Shown here one piece after another: positions 21,740 through 29,393 of a stretch of DNA of 34,257 nt. A program made the position numbers and the translations under genes. The stretch comes from UBA9630 sp043725085 (GTDB taxonomy: Bacteria > Patescibacteriota > Minisyncoccia > Moranbacterales > UBA2206), in contig JAYSLY010000032.1 in the NCBI GenBank assembly GCA_043725085.1, positions 1 through 34,257 of the forward strand. Direction: 5' to 3'. A model generated the notes under the pieces. The model saw only the letters and a list, made by a program, of their open reading frames with translations, was not told the origin of the DNA and ran no database searches. Each line of letters starts with the position of its first letter. The first letter of the stretch is position 1.

Positions 21740-22780
21740 ATGCAACTAGAAAAACTGAAAAAAATGCTTGCTGAAAATGGCGAGCCGAAATTTCGCTTGA
21801 GTCAAATTCAAAAAGCCATCTATCAAGATGGTATTTTGGATTTTTCGGAAATTTCAACCATTTCCAAGAGTTTGCGCGAGAGATTGGAAAAAGAATTATC
21901 TATTTTGTCTTTTGGTGTGAAAAAAGTTCTAGAGGCAAAAGATGGGCAATCCATAAAAGCCTTGCTCAAGTTAGCTGATGGGAATCTGATAGAAACGGTT
22001 TTGCTTTCGAGTGGAGGTGACAGGTGGTCAGTTTGCCTTTCTTCCCAGGTCGGTTGTCCGTTAGGTTGTGCTTTTTGCGCGACTGGCGGCGGAGGATTTC
22101 AAAGAAATTTGACAGCGGAAGAAATCACTGATCAGGTACTATTCTGGAAGCAGTATCTGCAAAAAAATTCTCATTTATTTAAAAATTACAATGTGAATAA
22201 CATTGTGTATATGGGAATGGGGGAGCCGTTTTTGAATTGGGAGGAAGTGAAAAAGAGCCTGGCTGATTTGACCGACAAAAACTTATTCGCTTTCGGTTCG
22301 CGTTCAATTTCCGTTTCCACCTCTGGCATTCCCGAGGGAGTGCGATCTCTTGCCCAAGAGTTTCCCCAAATCAATCTGGCACTTTCTTTGCATTTTGCCA
22401 CGGATGAAAAACGCAAAGAATATATGCCGATTGGAAAACAATATGATTTAGCTGAGTTAAAAAAAGCCTTGCAAGATTATTTTCTCAAAGCTAATCGTCA
22501 AGTATTTATTGAATATGTAATGCTTTCAGGAATCAATGACAGCGAGGAAGACGCCTATGCTTTGGCGACGTATCTCAAATCAATCGGCAAAAAGCAATTG
22601 CTGCATATCAATTTGATTGGCTACAACCAAACAGAAGGGGAATTCGTGCCAACTTCCGGCAATAAAATGCGAATTTTCAAGGACTGCTTGGAAAAAAATG
22701 GCCTTGGCGTGACAATCAGAAAAAGCCTAGGCACTGAAGTGCAAGGCGCTTGCGGGCAGTTAGCGGGAAAGCAAGCTTAG
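21740..22780 (+). CDS. rlmN: 23S rRNA (adenine-C2)-methyltransferase, radical SAM
   Basis: This enzyme methylates carbon 2 of A2503 in 23S rRNA, and of A37 in some tRNAs, using a methylated cysteine intermediate. The radical-SAM cluster motif is GCPLGCAFC (C106, C110, C113), followed by ATGGGGF. The methyl-carrying cysteine is C338 in QGACGQL, the family's C-terminal signature. GMGEPFLNW, the SAM-binding GEP motif, lies between. At 346 residues it has normal length. It follows the MITE-like element directly and overlaps the end of the Nudix gene by 4 bp tail to tail. No promoter is obvious, so it may be read from the upstream operon or from within the repeat. Confidence 0.96.
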   Translation: MQLEKLKKMLAENGEPKFRLSQIQKAIYQDGILDFSEISTISKSLRERLEKELSILSFGVKKVLEAKDGQSIKALLKLADGNLIETVLLSSGGDRWSVCLSSQVGCPLGCAFCATGGGGFQRNLTAEEITDQVLFWKQYLQKNSHLFKNYNVNNIVYMGMGEPFLNWEEVKKSLADLTDKNLFAFGSRSISVSTSGIPEGVRSLAQEFPQINLALSLHFATDEKRKEYMPIGKQYDLAELKKALQDYFLKANRQVFIEYVMLSGINDSEEDAYALATYLKSIGKKQLLHINLIGYNQTEGEFVPTSGNKMRIFKDCLEKNGLGVTIRKSLGTEVQGACGQLAGKQA

Positions 22781-23172
22781 ATGAACTTAAAAAACTTAAG
22801 TGTTGGCAAGATGTTTGGCGCCAGGTTTTTCTCTTTCAATTCTTCAAGTGGAATCCATTTCCACTCACGAATATCTGCTCCGGGCTTAATTTCACCAACT
22901 CTTTTGGCTAGATAGTGAACCAAAATGACATCGATTTTTCCTTCCGGCGTTTCTTTGGTGGTGTGGAGTAAAAACGGATTTTCATCTAGGATTTCAATTT
23001 CGATTCCCATCTCTTCACGGACCTCTCTTTTAGCAGCTTCAATCAGAGTGTTGTCAAAATTCTCCACTCGGCCGCCACAGAATTTCCAAAATTCCGTATC
23101 ACCGTGTTGGTTGAGTAAGACTTTTCCGTCCTCGACGATGACCGGGCCGGAAGCGATGATGATTTTTGGCAT
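22777..23172 (-). CDS. Nudix hydrolase
   Basis: This 131-residue protein belongs to the Nudix superfamily, which cleaves nucleoside diphosphates linked to another group. The box is GGRVENFDNTLIEAAKREVREEMG (split here as GGRVENFDNTL then IEAAKREVREEMG, residues 33-56); the REVREEMG core with its metal-binding glutamates is intact, although the first half has one extra residue and D in place of the usual E. VLLNQHGDTEFWKF before it is typical. The substrate cannot be read; house-cleaning of damaged nucleotides is common for this size. It starts 21 bases after elp3 ends on the same strand and is probably co-transcribed with it. Confidence 0.88.
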   Translation of the reverse strand: MPKIIIASGPVIVEDGKVLLNQHGDTEFWKFCGGRVENFDNTLIEAAKREVREEMGIEIEILDENPFLLHTTKETPEGKIDVILVHYLAKRVGEIKPGADIREWKWIPLEELKEKNLAPNILPTLKFFKFI

Positions 23173-23193
23173 ATGGGTTTAGTTAAAAATTAA

Positions 23194-24897
23194 CTAAAGA
23201 TATTTTACCATATAACCATCTTTCAAGCGATAACCCAATTTTCGATAGTACTCGCGTGCGCCGATGCCGGAAATGACAGCGATTTTTTTGAGACCAAATT
23301 CAGCTTTCGCGATTTCTTCTGCTTTCGCGATTAGTTTTTTCCCTAGGCCGATATGTTGGGGTGATTTTCGGTCTTTCTTGTTGATCTCCGTCATTTTGCC
23401 ATAGGTATGCACTTCGCGGATGATGGCGGAATTTTTCAAAACTCGTGGAGGCTCAACCTCCATAATGGAGGTTGAGTCTCCATTTATTCTCAGGCGCAAA
23501 AGAGCGAATAGTTTAGACCTCACCCTTCCACTTCCGCCACTTGGCGAAAGCGGAATATCCTTACTAAGGAGAGGGAGAGAAATGTATTCTAGAAAAATTT
23601 CTTGTCCACCTGATGCATTATAGTCGATACGATTTAGAATTATTTTTTCAGAAGATATGAAGTTTCCACCGACTTCACGGCAGCGGATGCATTGGCATTT
23701 TGATTTGGTTCCAATTAGTTGTCGTAAATTAGAAACAATTGGTCCGGCAATAATTGATTCGGCGGGAACATCACGCACGAGGCGCGAAATGCGCACATAG
23801 GGTGGAATAATTTTTTCTTTGACGCGCAGGATGAATTTTTCAAATTGCTTGTCGGTGAGCGGCACATAGCGGCCTTTTTTCCAAACGGAATAAAGCGCGC
23901 TATCTTTCAAGACTACGGTGGGATAAATTTTTAGCATATCCGGCTGGAAATCTGGTGAGGAGAACAGCTTTTCAAACATTTCGTAATCCTTTTTGATGTT
24001 TGAGCCATAGAGTCCCGGCATCATGTGGTAGTTGATTTTGAAACCGGCGTTTTTGAGCAGTTTGGTGGCGCGAATTGTTTCAGACACAGCATGTCCACGA
24101 TTGTTTTTCGCAAGCACATCATCGAAAATACTTTGCACGCCCAGCTCCACTCGGGTGCAGCCCAAGCGTCTGAAATTTAGAATCTCTTTTTCGTCAATAT
24201 AGTCTGGTCTGGTTTCTAATGTTAACCCAACAATTCGACGCTTGGCGATTTCATTTTTTTTCTGTTCATATTCTAGCGCTGTAGGAGAAATGCATTGTGA
24301 TACATTTCTCCACCGCTGGGACGTCTTCATATTTTTTGTTTCATGCTTCATGTTATATGCTACACGACCATAATCATTTGCCGCGCGAAAACATTCAGTG
24401 ATAAACCAATCTTGATATTTCTTTGGAAAATATGAGAATGTCCCGCCCATCACGATTAGCTCAATCTTGTCCGTCTTGTGGCCGTTTAGTTCCAGTGCGC
24501 GCAGGCGTTTTTGCACTTGAGCGTATGGATTAAATTTAACCGAAATCGCCCGCATCACGGCCGGTTCGTTTTTGAGGTAACTCTTAGGCATATTTTTTTC
24601 GCTCGGGCAATAGAGGCATTTTCCCGGACAAGCGGATGGCTTGGTAAGGACAGCCACAACCGCCACGCCGGAACTGGTGCGAATTTTTTTGCCTAAAAGT
24701 AATTTTTCAAAAATCGGATTTCTTTTGATTTTTTTCTCCATGATTAATTTTTCATAGCGCTCACGCAAATCAGCATTGGTGGGAACGGGCAGTTGCAAAA
24801 TCTTGGAAACATTTTTTTTGACACGCAAAAAATCAATAGAAGCGCTCTTCGTTTCTTGCATTGCTAGTTTCACAAAATTGTCGTAAGCTTTATTCAT
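23194..24897 (-). CDS. Elp3-family tRNA uridine-34 carboxymethyl-transferase (radical SAM + acetyltransferase), with three in-frame repeats
   Basis: Elp3 proteins add a carboxymethyl group to carbon 5 of the wobble uridine using acetyl-CoA and a SAM radical. The radical-SAM motif is CPGKCLYC (C90, C94, C97). VMGGTFSYFP and GLTLETRPDYI are the conserved following stretches, and KCQCIRCREVGG is the metal-binding region. The C-terminus is a GNAT fold: REVHTYG, then QHIGLGKKLIAKAEEIA for acetyl-CoA binding and ISGIGAREYYRKLGY at the end, as in Elp3. At 567 residues it is slightly long, because of three repeat-derived insertions near residues 178-205, 438-461 and 473-484 (described separately), all in loops of variable length. 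It starts six bases from a divergent Trm9-like methyltransferase gene. Confidence 0.93.
   Translation of the reverse strand: MNKAYDNFVKLAMQETKSASIDFLRVKKNVSKILQLPVPTNADLRERYEKLIMEKKIKRNPIFEKLLLGKKIRTSSGVAVVAVLTKPSACPGKCLYCPSEKNMPKSYLKNEPAVMRAISVKFNPYAQVQKRLRALELNGHKTDKIELIVMGGTFSYFPKKYQDWFITECFRAANDYGRVAYNMKHETKNMKTSQRWRNVSQCISPTALEYEQKKNEIAKRRIVGLTLETRPDYIDEKEILNFRRLGCTRVELGVQSIFDDVLAKNNRGHAVSETIRATKLLKNAGFKINYHMMPGLYGSNIKKDYEMFEKLFSSPDFQPDMLKIYPTVVLKDSALYSVWKKGRYVPLTDKQFEKFILRVKEKIIPPYVRISRLVRDVPAESIIAGPIVSNLRQLIGTKSKCQCIRCREVGGNFISSEKIILNRIDYNASGGQEIFLEYISLPLLSKDIPLSPSGGSGRVRSKLFALLRLRINGDSTSIMEVEPPRVLKNSAIIREVHTYGKMTEINKKDRKSPQHIGLGKKLIAKAEEIAKAEFGLKKIAVISGIGAREYYRKLGYRLKDGYMVKYL
23447..23481. 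repeat. In-frame palindrome inside elp3 (GNAT-proximal)
   Basis: A 17-base arm GGAGGCTCAACCTCCAT (23447-23463) is followed by one base and its reverse complement with one mismatch (23465-23481). On the minus strand it encodes residues about 473-484 (reading DSTSIMEVEPP), between the LRLRI and REVHTYG motifs. Confidence 0.85.
23518..23580. repeat. In-frame compound palindrome inside elp3 (central)
   Basis: Nested inverted repeats TTCCGC/GCGGAA (23532-23537 and 23550-23555), CCTTACTAAGG (23559-23569) and outer CCTCACCC/GAGGGAGAG-type arms form a compound palindrome. It encodes residues about 438-461 of Elp3, a serine-, proline- and glycine-rich loop between FLEY and LFALLRLRI. Confidence 0.7.
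24284..24365. repeat. In-frame hairpin plus short-period repeat inside elp3 (N-terminal)
   Basis: GGAGAAATG (24284-24292) pairs with CATTTCTCC (24303-24311) over a 10-base loop. On its minus-strand upstream side lies a 7-bp-period stretch (ATGAAGC, ATGAAAC). Together they encode residues about 178-205 (MKHETKNMKT, then RWRNVSQCISP), absent from the usual Elp3 pattern at that place. Confidence 0.6.
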
Positions 24898-24903
24898 ATA
24901 TCT

Positions 24904-25614
24904 ATGCAGTCAAAAACTATCAATAAAATTCTAAACGAAACCGAATCCGGCTATGACCGAATGGCCCAGAAGTTTTCCAGTACGCGGAAAAATTTCTGGG
25001 GTGATTTGGCCTTTATTGCTGACTATGTCCAGGATGGGGACAAAATTCTCGACTATGGCTGCGGCAATGGCCGGCTTTTGGAAATTTTGAAAAACAAGAA
25101 AATCGACTATGTTGGCGTGGATGTTTCGCAAAAATTGATTGATTTGGCGAAAGTGAAATATCCCGAACATGCGGAGTCCTTTTCCAAAGTTGCGAGTCTT
25201 GCCAGTCTAGCATTTCCGGCGGATTTTTTCAATAGAATTATTTCCGTGGCGGTTTTTCATCACTTTCCCAAAGAATATGCCCGGGAGATGGCAAAAGAGC
25301 TTTACTGCATAACAAAACCCGGAGGAACGATTGTGATTACCGCTTGGAATCTTTGGCAGAAAAAAAGGCGCAAAAATATTTTTAATCCTGGTGCGCTTTT
25401 GGGAAAAATTTTTCAGGTCGGAGCATATCGCGGCTATGGTCTTTGCGATGTTTTGATTCCATTTCAAAATAACGAGGGCGGCGTTTTCAAGCGCTATCAT
25501 CGGGTGTATACTAAAGACAGCTTAGCCAAGACTTTTCTTCTTGCCGGCTTTGAAGTTGAAAAATGCTTTTTGGCGAATGGGAAAAATATAATTTTAATCG
25601 CGAGGAAAAGATAG
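24904..25614 (+). CDS. Trm9-like tRNA (carboxymethyluridine-34) methyltransferase, SAM-dependent
   Basis: This 236-residue class I SAM methyltransferase resembles eukaryotic Trm9/ALKBH8, which methylates cm5U34 in tRNA to mcm5U. After NETESGYDRMAQKF comes STRKNFW (26-32), matching the Trm9 SxTRxxxW motif before the SAM site. The SAM-binding motif is LDYGCGNGRLLE (49-60) with D50 and D73. VAVFHHF (115-121) matches the IAVVHHW stretch, and FKRYHRVYT (196-204) matches the RYYHLY motif near the Trm9 C-terminus. It is read divergently from elp3 with six bases between start codons, which supports a joint role: Elp3 makes cm5U, this enzyme would methylate it. Other class I methyltransferases cannot be excluded by eye. 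It is followed after three bases by ybeY. Confidence 0.75.
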   Translation: MQSKTINKILNETESGYDRMAQKFSSTRKNFWGDLAFIADYVQDGDKILDYGCGNGRLLEILKNKKIDYVGVDVSQKLIDLAKVKYPEHAESFSKVASLASLAFPADFFNRIISVAVFHHFPKEYAREMAKELYCITKPGGTIVITAWNLWQKKRRKNIFNPGALLGKIFQVGAYRGYGLCDVLIPFQNNEGGVFKRYHRVYTKDSLAKTFLLAGFEVEKCFLANGKNIILIARKR

Positions 25615-25617
25615 CTC

Positions 25618-26070
25618 ATGAAACTAGCAATAGAAATCAATAACACTGACAAAAGCCCGGTAAAAAAAGCGTTTGTCGAAAAAGTCATCACAATGACACT
25701 GGAAAAAAGTGGCTATTTGGAATTAGCGAAAAAAAGCCTCAGCCTAAGTCTGGCTTGGGTTTGTGAAGTTGAGATGAAAAAAATTAATAAAAAGTATCGC
25801 AAAAAGGACAAGGCAACAGATGTGTTGTCTTTTTGTGAATTTGAAGACGCCAAGATGCTAAAAAGCTCAACCGAATCAGAGTTATTTCTCGGTGAACTGG
25901 TTTTATGCTATAATTACATCAGAGAATCCGCCTCGGAGTGCCCTTTGGAAATTGAGCTGCAAAAAGAACTGGCAAGAATTATTGCCCATGGCGTTTTGCA
26001 TTTGCTTGGATTTGCGCATGGCAAAAAAATGTTCGCTCTTCAAGATGCGGTGGCATCCGCCTTCGCTTGA
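25618..26070 (+). CDS. ybeY: Endoribonuclease YbeY (16S rRNA 3'-end maturation and ribosome quality control)
   Basis: YbeY is a single-strand-specific metallo-endoribonuclease involved in 16S rRNA processing. The zinc site is HGVLHLLGFAH (H124, H128, H134), the family's HGxLHLxGxDH motif with alanine where aspartate is usual. KINKKYRKKDKATDVLSF (about 55-72) is the other hallmark. At 150 residues it has normal size. It begins three bases after the Trm9-like gene and is followed closely by dgkA. The C-terminus is short and slightly divergent (MFALQDAVASAFA). Confidence 0.92.
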   Translation: MKLAIEINNTDKSPVKKAFVEKVITMTLEKSGYLELAKKSLSLSLAWVCEVEMKKINKKYRKKDKATDVLSFCEFEDAKMLKSSTESELFLGELVLCYNYIRESASECPLEIELQKELARIIAHGVLHLLGFAHGKKMFALQDAVASAFA

Positions 26071-26123
26071 AGGCTATGGCGAGACAAGGAATGAGAAAGA
26101 TAATTTTTAAAATTATAATCAAG

Positions 26124-26495
26124 ATGGATCGGATTAAGCAGTTTTCCAAAAGTTTTACATGTGCTTTTCGCGGACTGGGATATATTTTACGAAATGAAAA
26201 GAATTTTCAAAATGAGTTAGCTGTGGCATTCATAGTAATTATCGCCATGGTGTATTTTGGAGTAACGCGGATGGAGACAGTTGCCCTTGTTATTGTGATT
26301 GTCGGGGTTTTGATCATGGAACTTCTAAATACCGTCGTGGAAAGAGTGGTGGATATTCTCAAGCCGCGTATTCATCCTTATGCAAGGCTAATTAAGGATT
26401 TAATGGCGGCAATTGTCCTTATTTCCGCTATTTTTGCAGTTGTCATCGGTCTGATTATTTTTCTGCCCTACATTTTTGCGAGCTGGAAGATTTAG
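26124..26495 (+). CDS. dgkA: Diacylglycerol/undecaprenol kinase
   Basis: This small integral membrane kinase phosphorylates diacylglycerol or undecaprenol, recycling the lipid carrier for cell-wall synthesis. From the ATG at 26124 the protein has 123 residues: an amphipathic start MDRIKQFSKSFTCAFRGLGY typical of the family, NEKNFQNE (E31) and the catalytic MELLNTVVERVVD (E66, N69, E73), and three membrane helices at about 31-48, 51-68 and 90-120. Earlier in-frame starts at 26076 and 26091 would add a basic extension (MRKIIFKIIIK), and no Shine-Dalgarno decides the issue. It completes an operon with the Trm9-like gene and ybeY, the usual patescibacterial neighbour order for ybeY-dgkA. Confidence 0.9.
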   Translation: MDRIKQFSKSFTCAFRGLGYILRNEKNFQNELAVAFIVIIAMVYFGVTRMETVALVIVIVGVLIMELLNTVVERVVDILKPRIHPYARLIKDLMAAIVLISAIFAVVIGLIIFLPYIFASWKI

Positions 26496-26497
26496 AG

Positions 26498-26526
26498 TTG
26501 TCGGATGCGACTAAATGTAATATAAT
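26498..26526 (+). promoter_or_regulatory. Sigma70-type promoter of ftsA
   Basis: TTGTCG (26498-26503) and a perfect TATAAT (26521-26526) are 17 bp apart. The leader to the ATG at 26560 would be about 27 nt. Confidence 0.7.
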
Positions 26527-26559
26527 TTAAATTGCGAGTTAAAAAATAAAAGTGAACGC

Positions 26560-27825
26560 ATGTCAAAGAAAGAAATAATTGTCGGACTAGATATTGGTTC
26601 TTCGAATGTTCGGACGGTAATTGCTCAGATTATCCCGACAGAAGAAAACTTACGCGTGATTGGTGTTGGAATGGCACCGGCTTTTGGCGTGCGCAGAGGG
26701 ATTATTGTTGATTTGGAGGAAATTATCAAATCCATCAATGAATCAATGGCAATTGCTGAAAGGACTGCAGGCGTAGAAGTGAAATATGTCATTGCGGGAA
26801 TTGGTGGCAATCACATTTCTTCGCAATATTCCAAGGGCGTGATTGCGGTTGGTCGAGCTGATGGGGAAGTTGTGAGCGATGACATCTCGCGCGTGATTAA
26901 TGCCGCGCAAGCAATTTCCATTCCAGCCAATAAGGAAATTATCCACATTATTCCCAAGAGCTATTCCTTGGATGATCAAAAAAGTATTCGCGATCCATTG
27001 GGCATGAGTGGAGTGAGATTGGAAGTCGATGCGATGATCATTGAAGGTTCGACGCCGCATATCAAAAATCTCAATAAATGCATTGAAGAGGCTGGTGTTA
27101 TGGCGGAAAGTTTTGTGCTTTCTCCGCTTGCAGCGGCAAAGGCAGTGCTTTCCAAGAGGCAAAAAGAGCTTGGCGTGGTTCTTGTTGACATTGGCGGCGG
27201 ATCCACATCTGTGGCGGTTTTCGAGGAAAATGATTTGTTGCGTGTCTCGGTTATTCCGATTGGAGGCAACCATATCACAAATGATATTGCGATCGGTCTG
27301 CGGACTTCGATTGATGTGGCAGAAAAAATTAAATTGGAATTTGGCAACGCGAGCCCCCACGAAATCAGCAAAAAGGAGAATATAGACTTATCCCAGATGG
27401 ACTCTAGCGAAGAGGGAATTGTTTCTCGTCATCATGTGGCAGAAATCATCGAAGCGCGCTTGGAAGAAATTTTCACGATGATTAATAAGGAATTGAAATT
27501 GATTGGCAAGGAACGCTTGCTTCCGGCCGGAGCAGTGATTACCGGCGGGACGGCAAAAATGCCAGGTTGTGTTGATTTGGCAAAGAGTATTTTAGCCCTT
27601 CCGTCGCAAACCGGATTTCCCACTCCTCTTGGCGGACTTGTGGACAAAATCGATGACCCGGCTTTCGCGACAGTAATCGGACTTATTCTTTGGGGGCAAG
27701 AAGAAGATGCCGGTCAAAAGAGAAGTGGAAGCGGTTTTGGCAATAAAATGGTTGGCGGAGTAATTACGGAAATGGGTGGAAAAATGGGAGATATAAAAAA
27801 ATGGTTTGGGAAGTTTTTGCCCTAA
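26560..27825 (+). CDS. ftsA: Cell division protein FtsA
   Basis: FtsA is the actin-like ATPase that ties the FtsZ ring to the membrane. VGLDIGSSNVRTVIAQ (about 8-23) is the phosphate-1 loop, followed by the inserted 1C domain, VLVDIGGGSTSVAVFEE (about 207-223) is phosphate-2, and AVITGGTAKMPG is the adenosine site. The C-terminus ends KKWFGKFLP, the amphipathic membrane-targeting helix after a glycine-rich linker. At 421 residues the length is normal. It has its own promoter, and ftsZ follows after a 225-bp spacer with another promoter. Confidence 0.95.
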   Translation: MSKKEIIVGLDIGSSNVRTVIAQIIPTEENLRVIGVGMAPAFGVRRGIIVDLEEIIKSINESMAIAERTAGVEVKYVIAGIGGNHISSQYSKGVIAVGRADGEVVSDDISRVINAAQAISIPANKEIIHIIPKSYSLDDQKSIRDPLGMSGVRLEVDAMIIEGSTPHIKNLNKCIEEAGVMAESFVLSPLAAAKAVLSKRQKELGVVLVDIGGGSTSVAVFEENDLLRVSVIPIGGNHITNDIAIGLRTSIDVAEKIKLEFGNASPHEISKKENIDLSQMDSSEEGIVSRHHVAEIIEARLEEIFTMINKELKLIGKERLLPAGAVITGGTAKMPGCVDLAKSILALPSQTGFPTPLGGLVDKIDDPAFATVIGLILWGQEEDAGQKRSGSGFGNKMVGGVITEMGGKMGDIKKWFGKFLP

Positions 27826-27878
27826 AATAGGCTGTTTTTTGGATCCGGGGCTATCCTTTCGCGTTTTTAATTTCCTGT

Positions 27879-27908
27879 TTGACATTTATTGAGTAATTAT
27901 GCTAGATT
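27879..27908 (+). promoter_or_regulatory. Promoter of ftsZ
   Basis: A perfect TTGACA (27879-27884) is followed after 18 bp by TAGATT (27903-27908), preceded by TGC as an extended -10. Transcription would start near 27915, giving a leader of about 135 nt before the ATG at 28051. The spacer holds no other gene that I can support. Confidence 0.65.
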
Positions 27909-28050
27909 TAATTAACAAAAAGAAGGCTAAATACCGATGCCGATTGGCAGTGAGAAAAACCAAAATAAAAAATAAAATTTTTTAAAATAGATTTTTGGAG
28001 AATCTGTGTTTTTGTTTATTTAAATTTTTCTATTAATCCCTAAAAAATAT

Positions 28051-29274
28051 ATGGCAGAGATAAAACCACCGGTAGAAACTTTTGCACGCATCAAGGTGAT
28101 TGGTGTCGGCGGATCAGGAGGACATGGAATCAGTCGCATGATCGAAACAAAAATTAAGGGCGTGGAATTTGTGGCGATTAACACGGACGCGCAAGATTTG
28201 CATCACAATAAAGCGGCGGAGAAGGTGCATATCGGGAAGAACTTAACCAAGGGACTTGGCGCAGGAATGAACCCGGATATTGGACGTCAAGCAGCAGAAG
28301 AAAATCGCGACGAAATTCAAGAAGTGCTCAAGGGGACCGATATGGTTTTCGTAACCTGTGGTTTGGGTGGTGGAACCGGAACCGGCGCCGCTCCGATTGT
28401 GGCGGAGTCTGCCAAGGAGTTGGGAGCCCTCACTGTGGCGGTTGTCACAAAACCTTTTAGTTTTGAAGGCGCGCAAAGAAGAGCGATTGCAGAAGAAGGT
28501 CTGGCTAACTTGCGAGAACGCGTAGACACTTTGATCACTATTCCAAATGACAAGCTTTTGCAAATTATCGATAAAAAAACCACACTGATCAATTCTTTCA
28601 AGATTGTGGATGATGTGCTCAGGCAAGGCGTGCAAGGTATTTCTGATTTGATCACAAAACCGGGTATCGTTAATGTTGACTTTGCCGACGTGCGAGCAAT
28701 TATGAGTAATAGTGGTTCAGCGCTTATGGGTATTGGAATCGGCACAGGCGAGAATCGTGCTGCCGAGGCTGCTAAGGCGGCGATCAACAGTCCGCTTTTG
28801 GAGCTTTCTATTGACGGAGCGAAAGGCGTGCTTTTCAATGTCTCTGGTTCATCCGATCTCACAATGCTCGAAATCAATGAAGCGGCAAATATCATTACTG
28901 AAGCGATTGACCCGAATGCGAAAGTGATTTTTGGTGCGGTAGTGGACGAGACGCTCAAAAAAGGCGAAGTGCAAATTACGGTTGTGGCGACTGGCTTTGA
29001 TGAAGAAAGAGTCAGTGAGGCGCGAATGTCACCGATGGAAAGACTGACCAGAAATAAATTGGTCGAACCGGAAATCTCTATTGATGAACCGGAAGATGAT
29101 TTGCAAAATACTTTTTCTGTGCGCGAAGAACCCAGAATGATCATTGAAGAAAAAGTGCCACCAAAAATTCAAAGAACCTCGGCTTTCATTCAAAAAGATA
29201 AAGAGCTGAGCGACGAAGATGATGACGATGAATTGGAGATTCCGGCCTTCATTCGAAGGAAGATGGGGAAATAG
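28051..29274 (+). CDS. ftsZ: Cell division protein FtsZ
   Basis: FtsZ is the tubulin-like GTPase of the division ring. KVIGVGGSGGHGISRM begins the fold, the tubulin signature GGGTGTG lies at 106-112, and NVDFADVRAIM is the T7 loop whose aspartate completes the active site of the neighbouring subunit. A disordered linker (about 320-390) rich in acidic residues ends in IPAFIRRKMGK, the conserved C-terminal peptide that binds FtsA. The second glycine loop has H25 in place of the more common N. At 407 residues it is typical. It is followed by a strong terminator. Confidence 0.97.
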   Translation: MAEIKPPVETFARIKVIGVGGSGGHGISRMIETKIKGVEFVAINTDAQDLHHNKAAEKVHIGKNLTKGLGAGMNPDIGRQAAEENRDEIQEVLKGTDMVFVTCGLGGGTGTGAAPIVAESAKELGALTVAVVTKPFSFEGAQRRAIAEEGLANLRERVDTLITIPNDKLLQIIDKKTTLINSFKIVDDVLRQGVQGISDLITKPGIVNVDFADVRAIMSNSGSALMGIGIGTGENRAAEAAKAAINSPLLELSIDGAKGVLFNVSGSSDLTMLEINEAANIITEAIDPNAKVIFGAVVDETLKKGEVQITVVATGFDEERVSEARMSPMERLTRNKLVEPEISIDEPEDDLQNTFSVREEPRMIIEEKVPPKIQRTSAFIQKDKELSDEDDDDELEIPAFIRRKMGK

Positions 29275-29294
29275 GCGGATTTTTATGAACAGTC

Positions 29295-29327
29295 AAAATT
29301 CAGGCCCAAAAAGGCCTGAATTTTTTT
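29295..29327 (+). terminator. Intrinsic terminator of ftsZ
   Basis: ATTCAGGCC (29298-29306) pairs perfectly with GGCCTGAAT (29313-29321) around a 6-base loop, followed by seven T. Flanking A/T pairs extend the stem. Confidence 0.93.
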
Positions 29328-29354
29328 GCCAAAGCGCCTGTTTTGTAATATGAT
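29326..29354 (+). promoter_or_regulatory. Promoter of tRNA-Gln and ispH
   Basis: TTGCCA (29326-29331) and TATGAT (29349-29354) are 17 bp apart; the -35 overlaps the end of the ftsZ terminator. The transcript would start near 29361, about 33 nt before the tRNA. Confidence 0.55.
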
Positions 29355-29393
29355 TTAGAAGTTATTCAGATTTGAATTATAAAAGATAATATT

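Noticed and set aside
23178..23198. Palindrome TTTAGTTAA-AAA-TTAACTAAA at the elp3/Nudix junction as a terminator
   Set aside because: The stem is nearly all A-T and no T run follows it on the minus strand, so termination is unlikely; it may be chance in A/T-rich DNA.
27937..27975. Twelve-codon open frame in the ftsZ leader (ATGCCGATT...), a possible leader peptide
   Set aside because: It is too short to distinguish from chance, and no attenuator-like hairpins follow it.
28317..29144. Minus-strand open frame of about 275 codons opposite ftsZ
   Set aside because: ftsZ is unambiguous on the other strand and the antisense frame shows only codon-complement bias.
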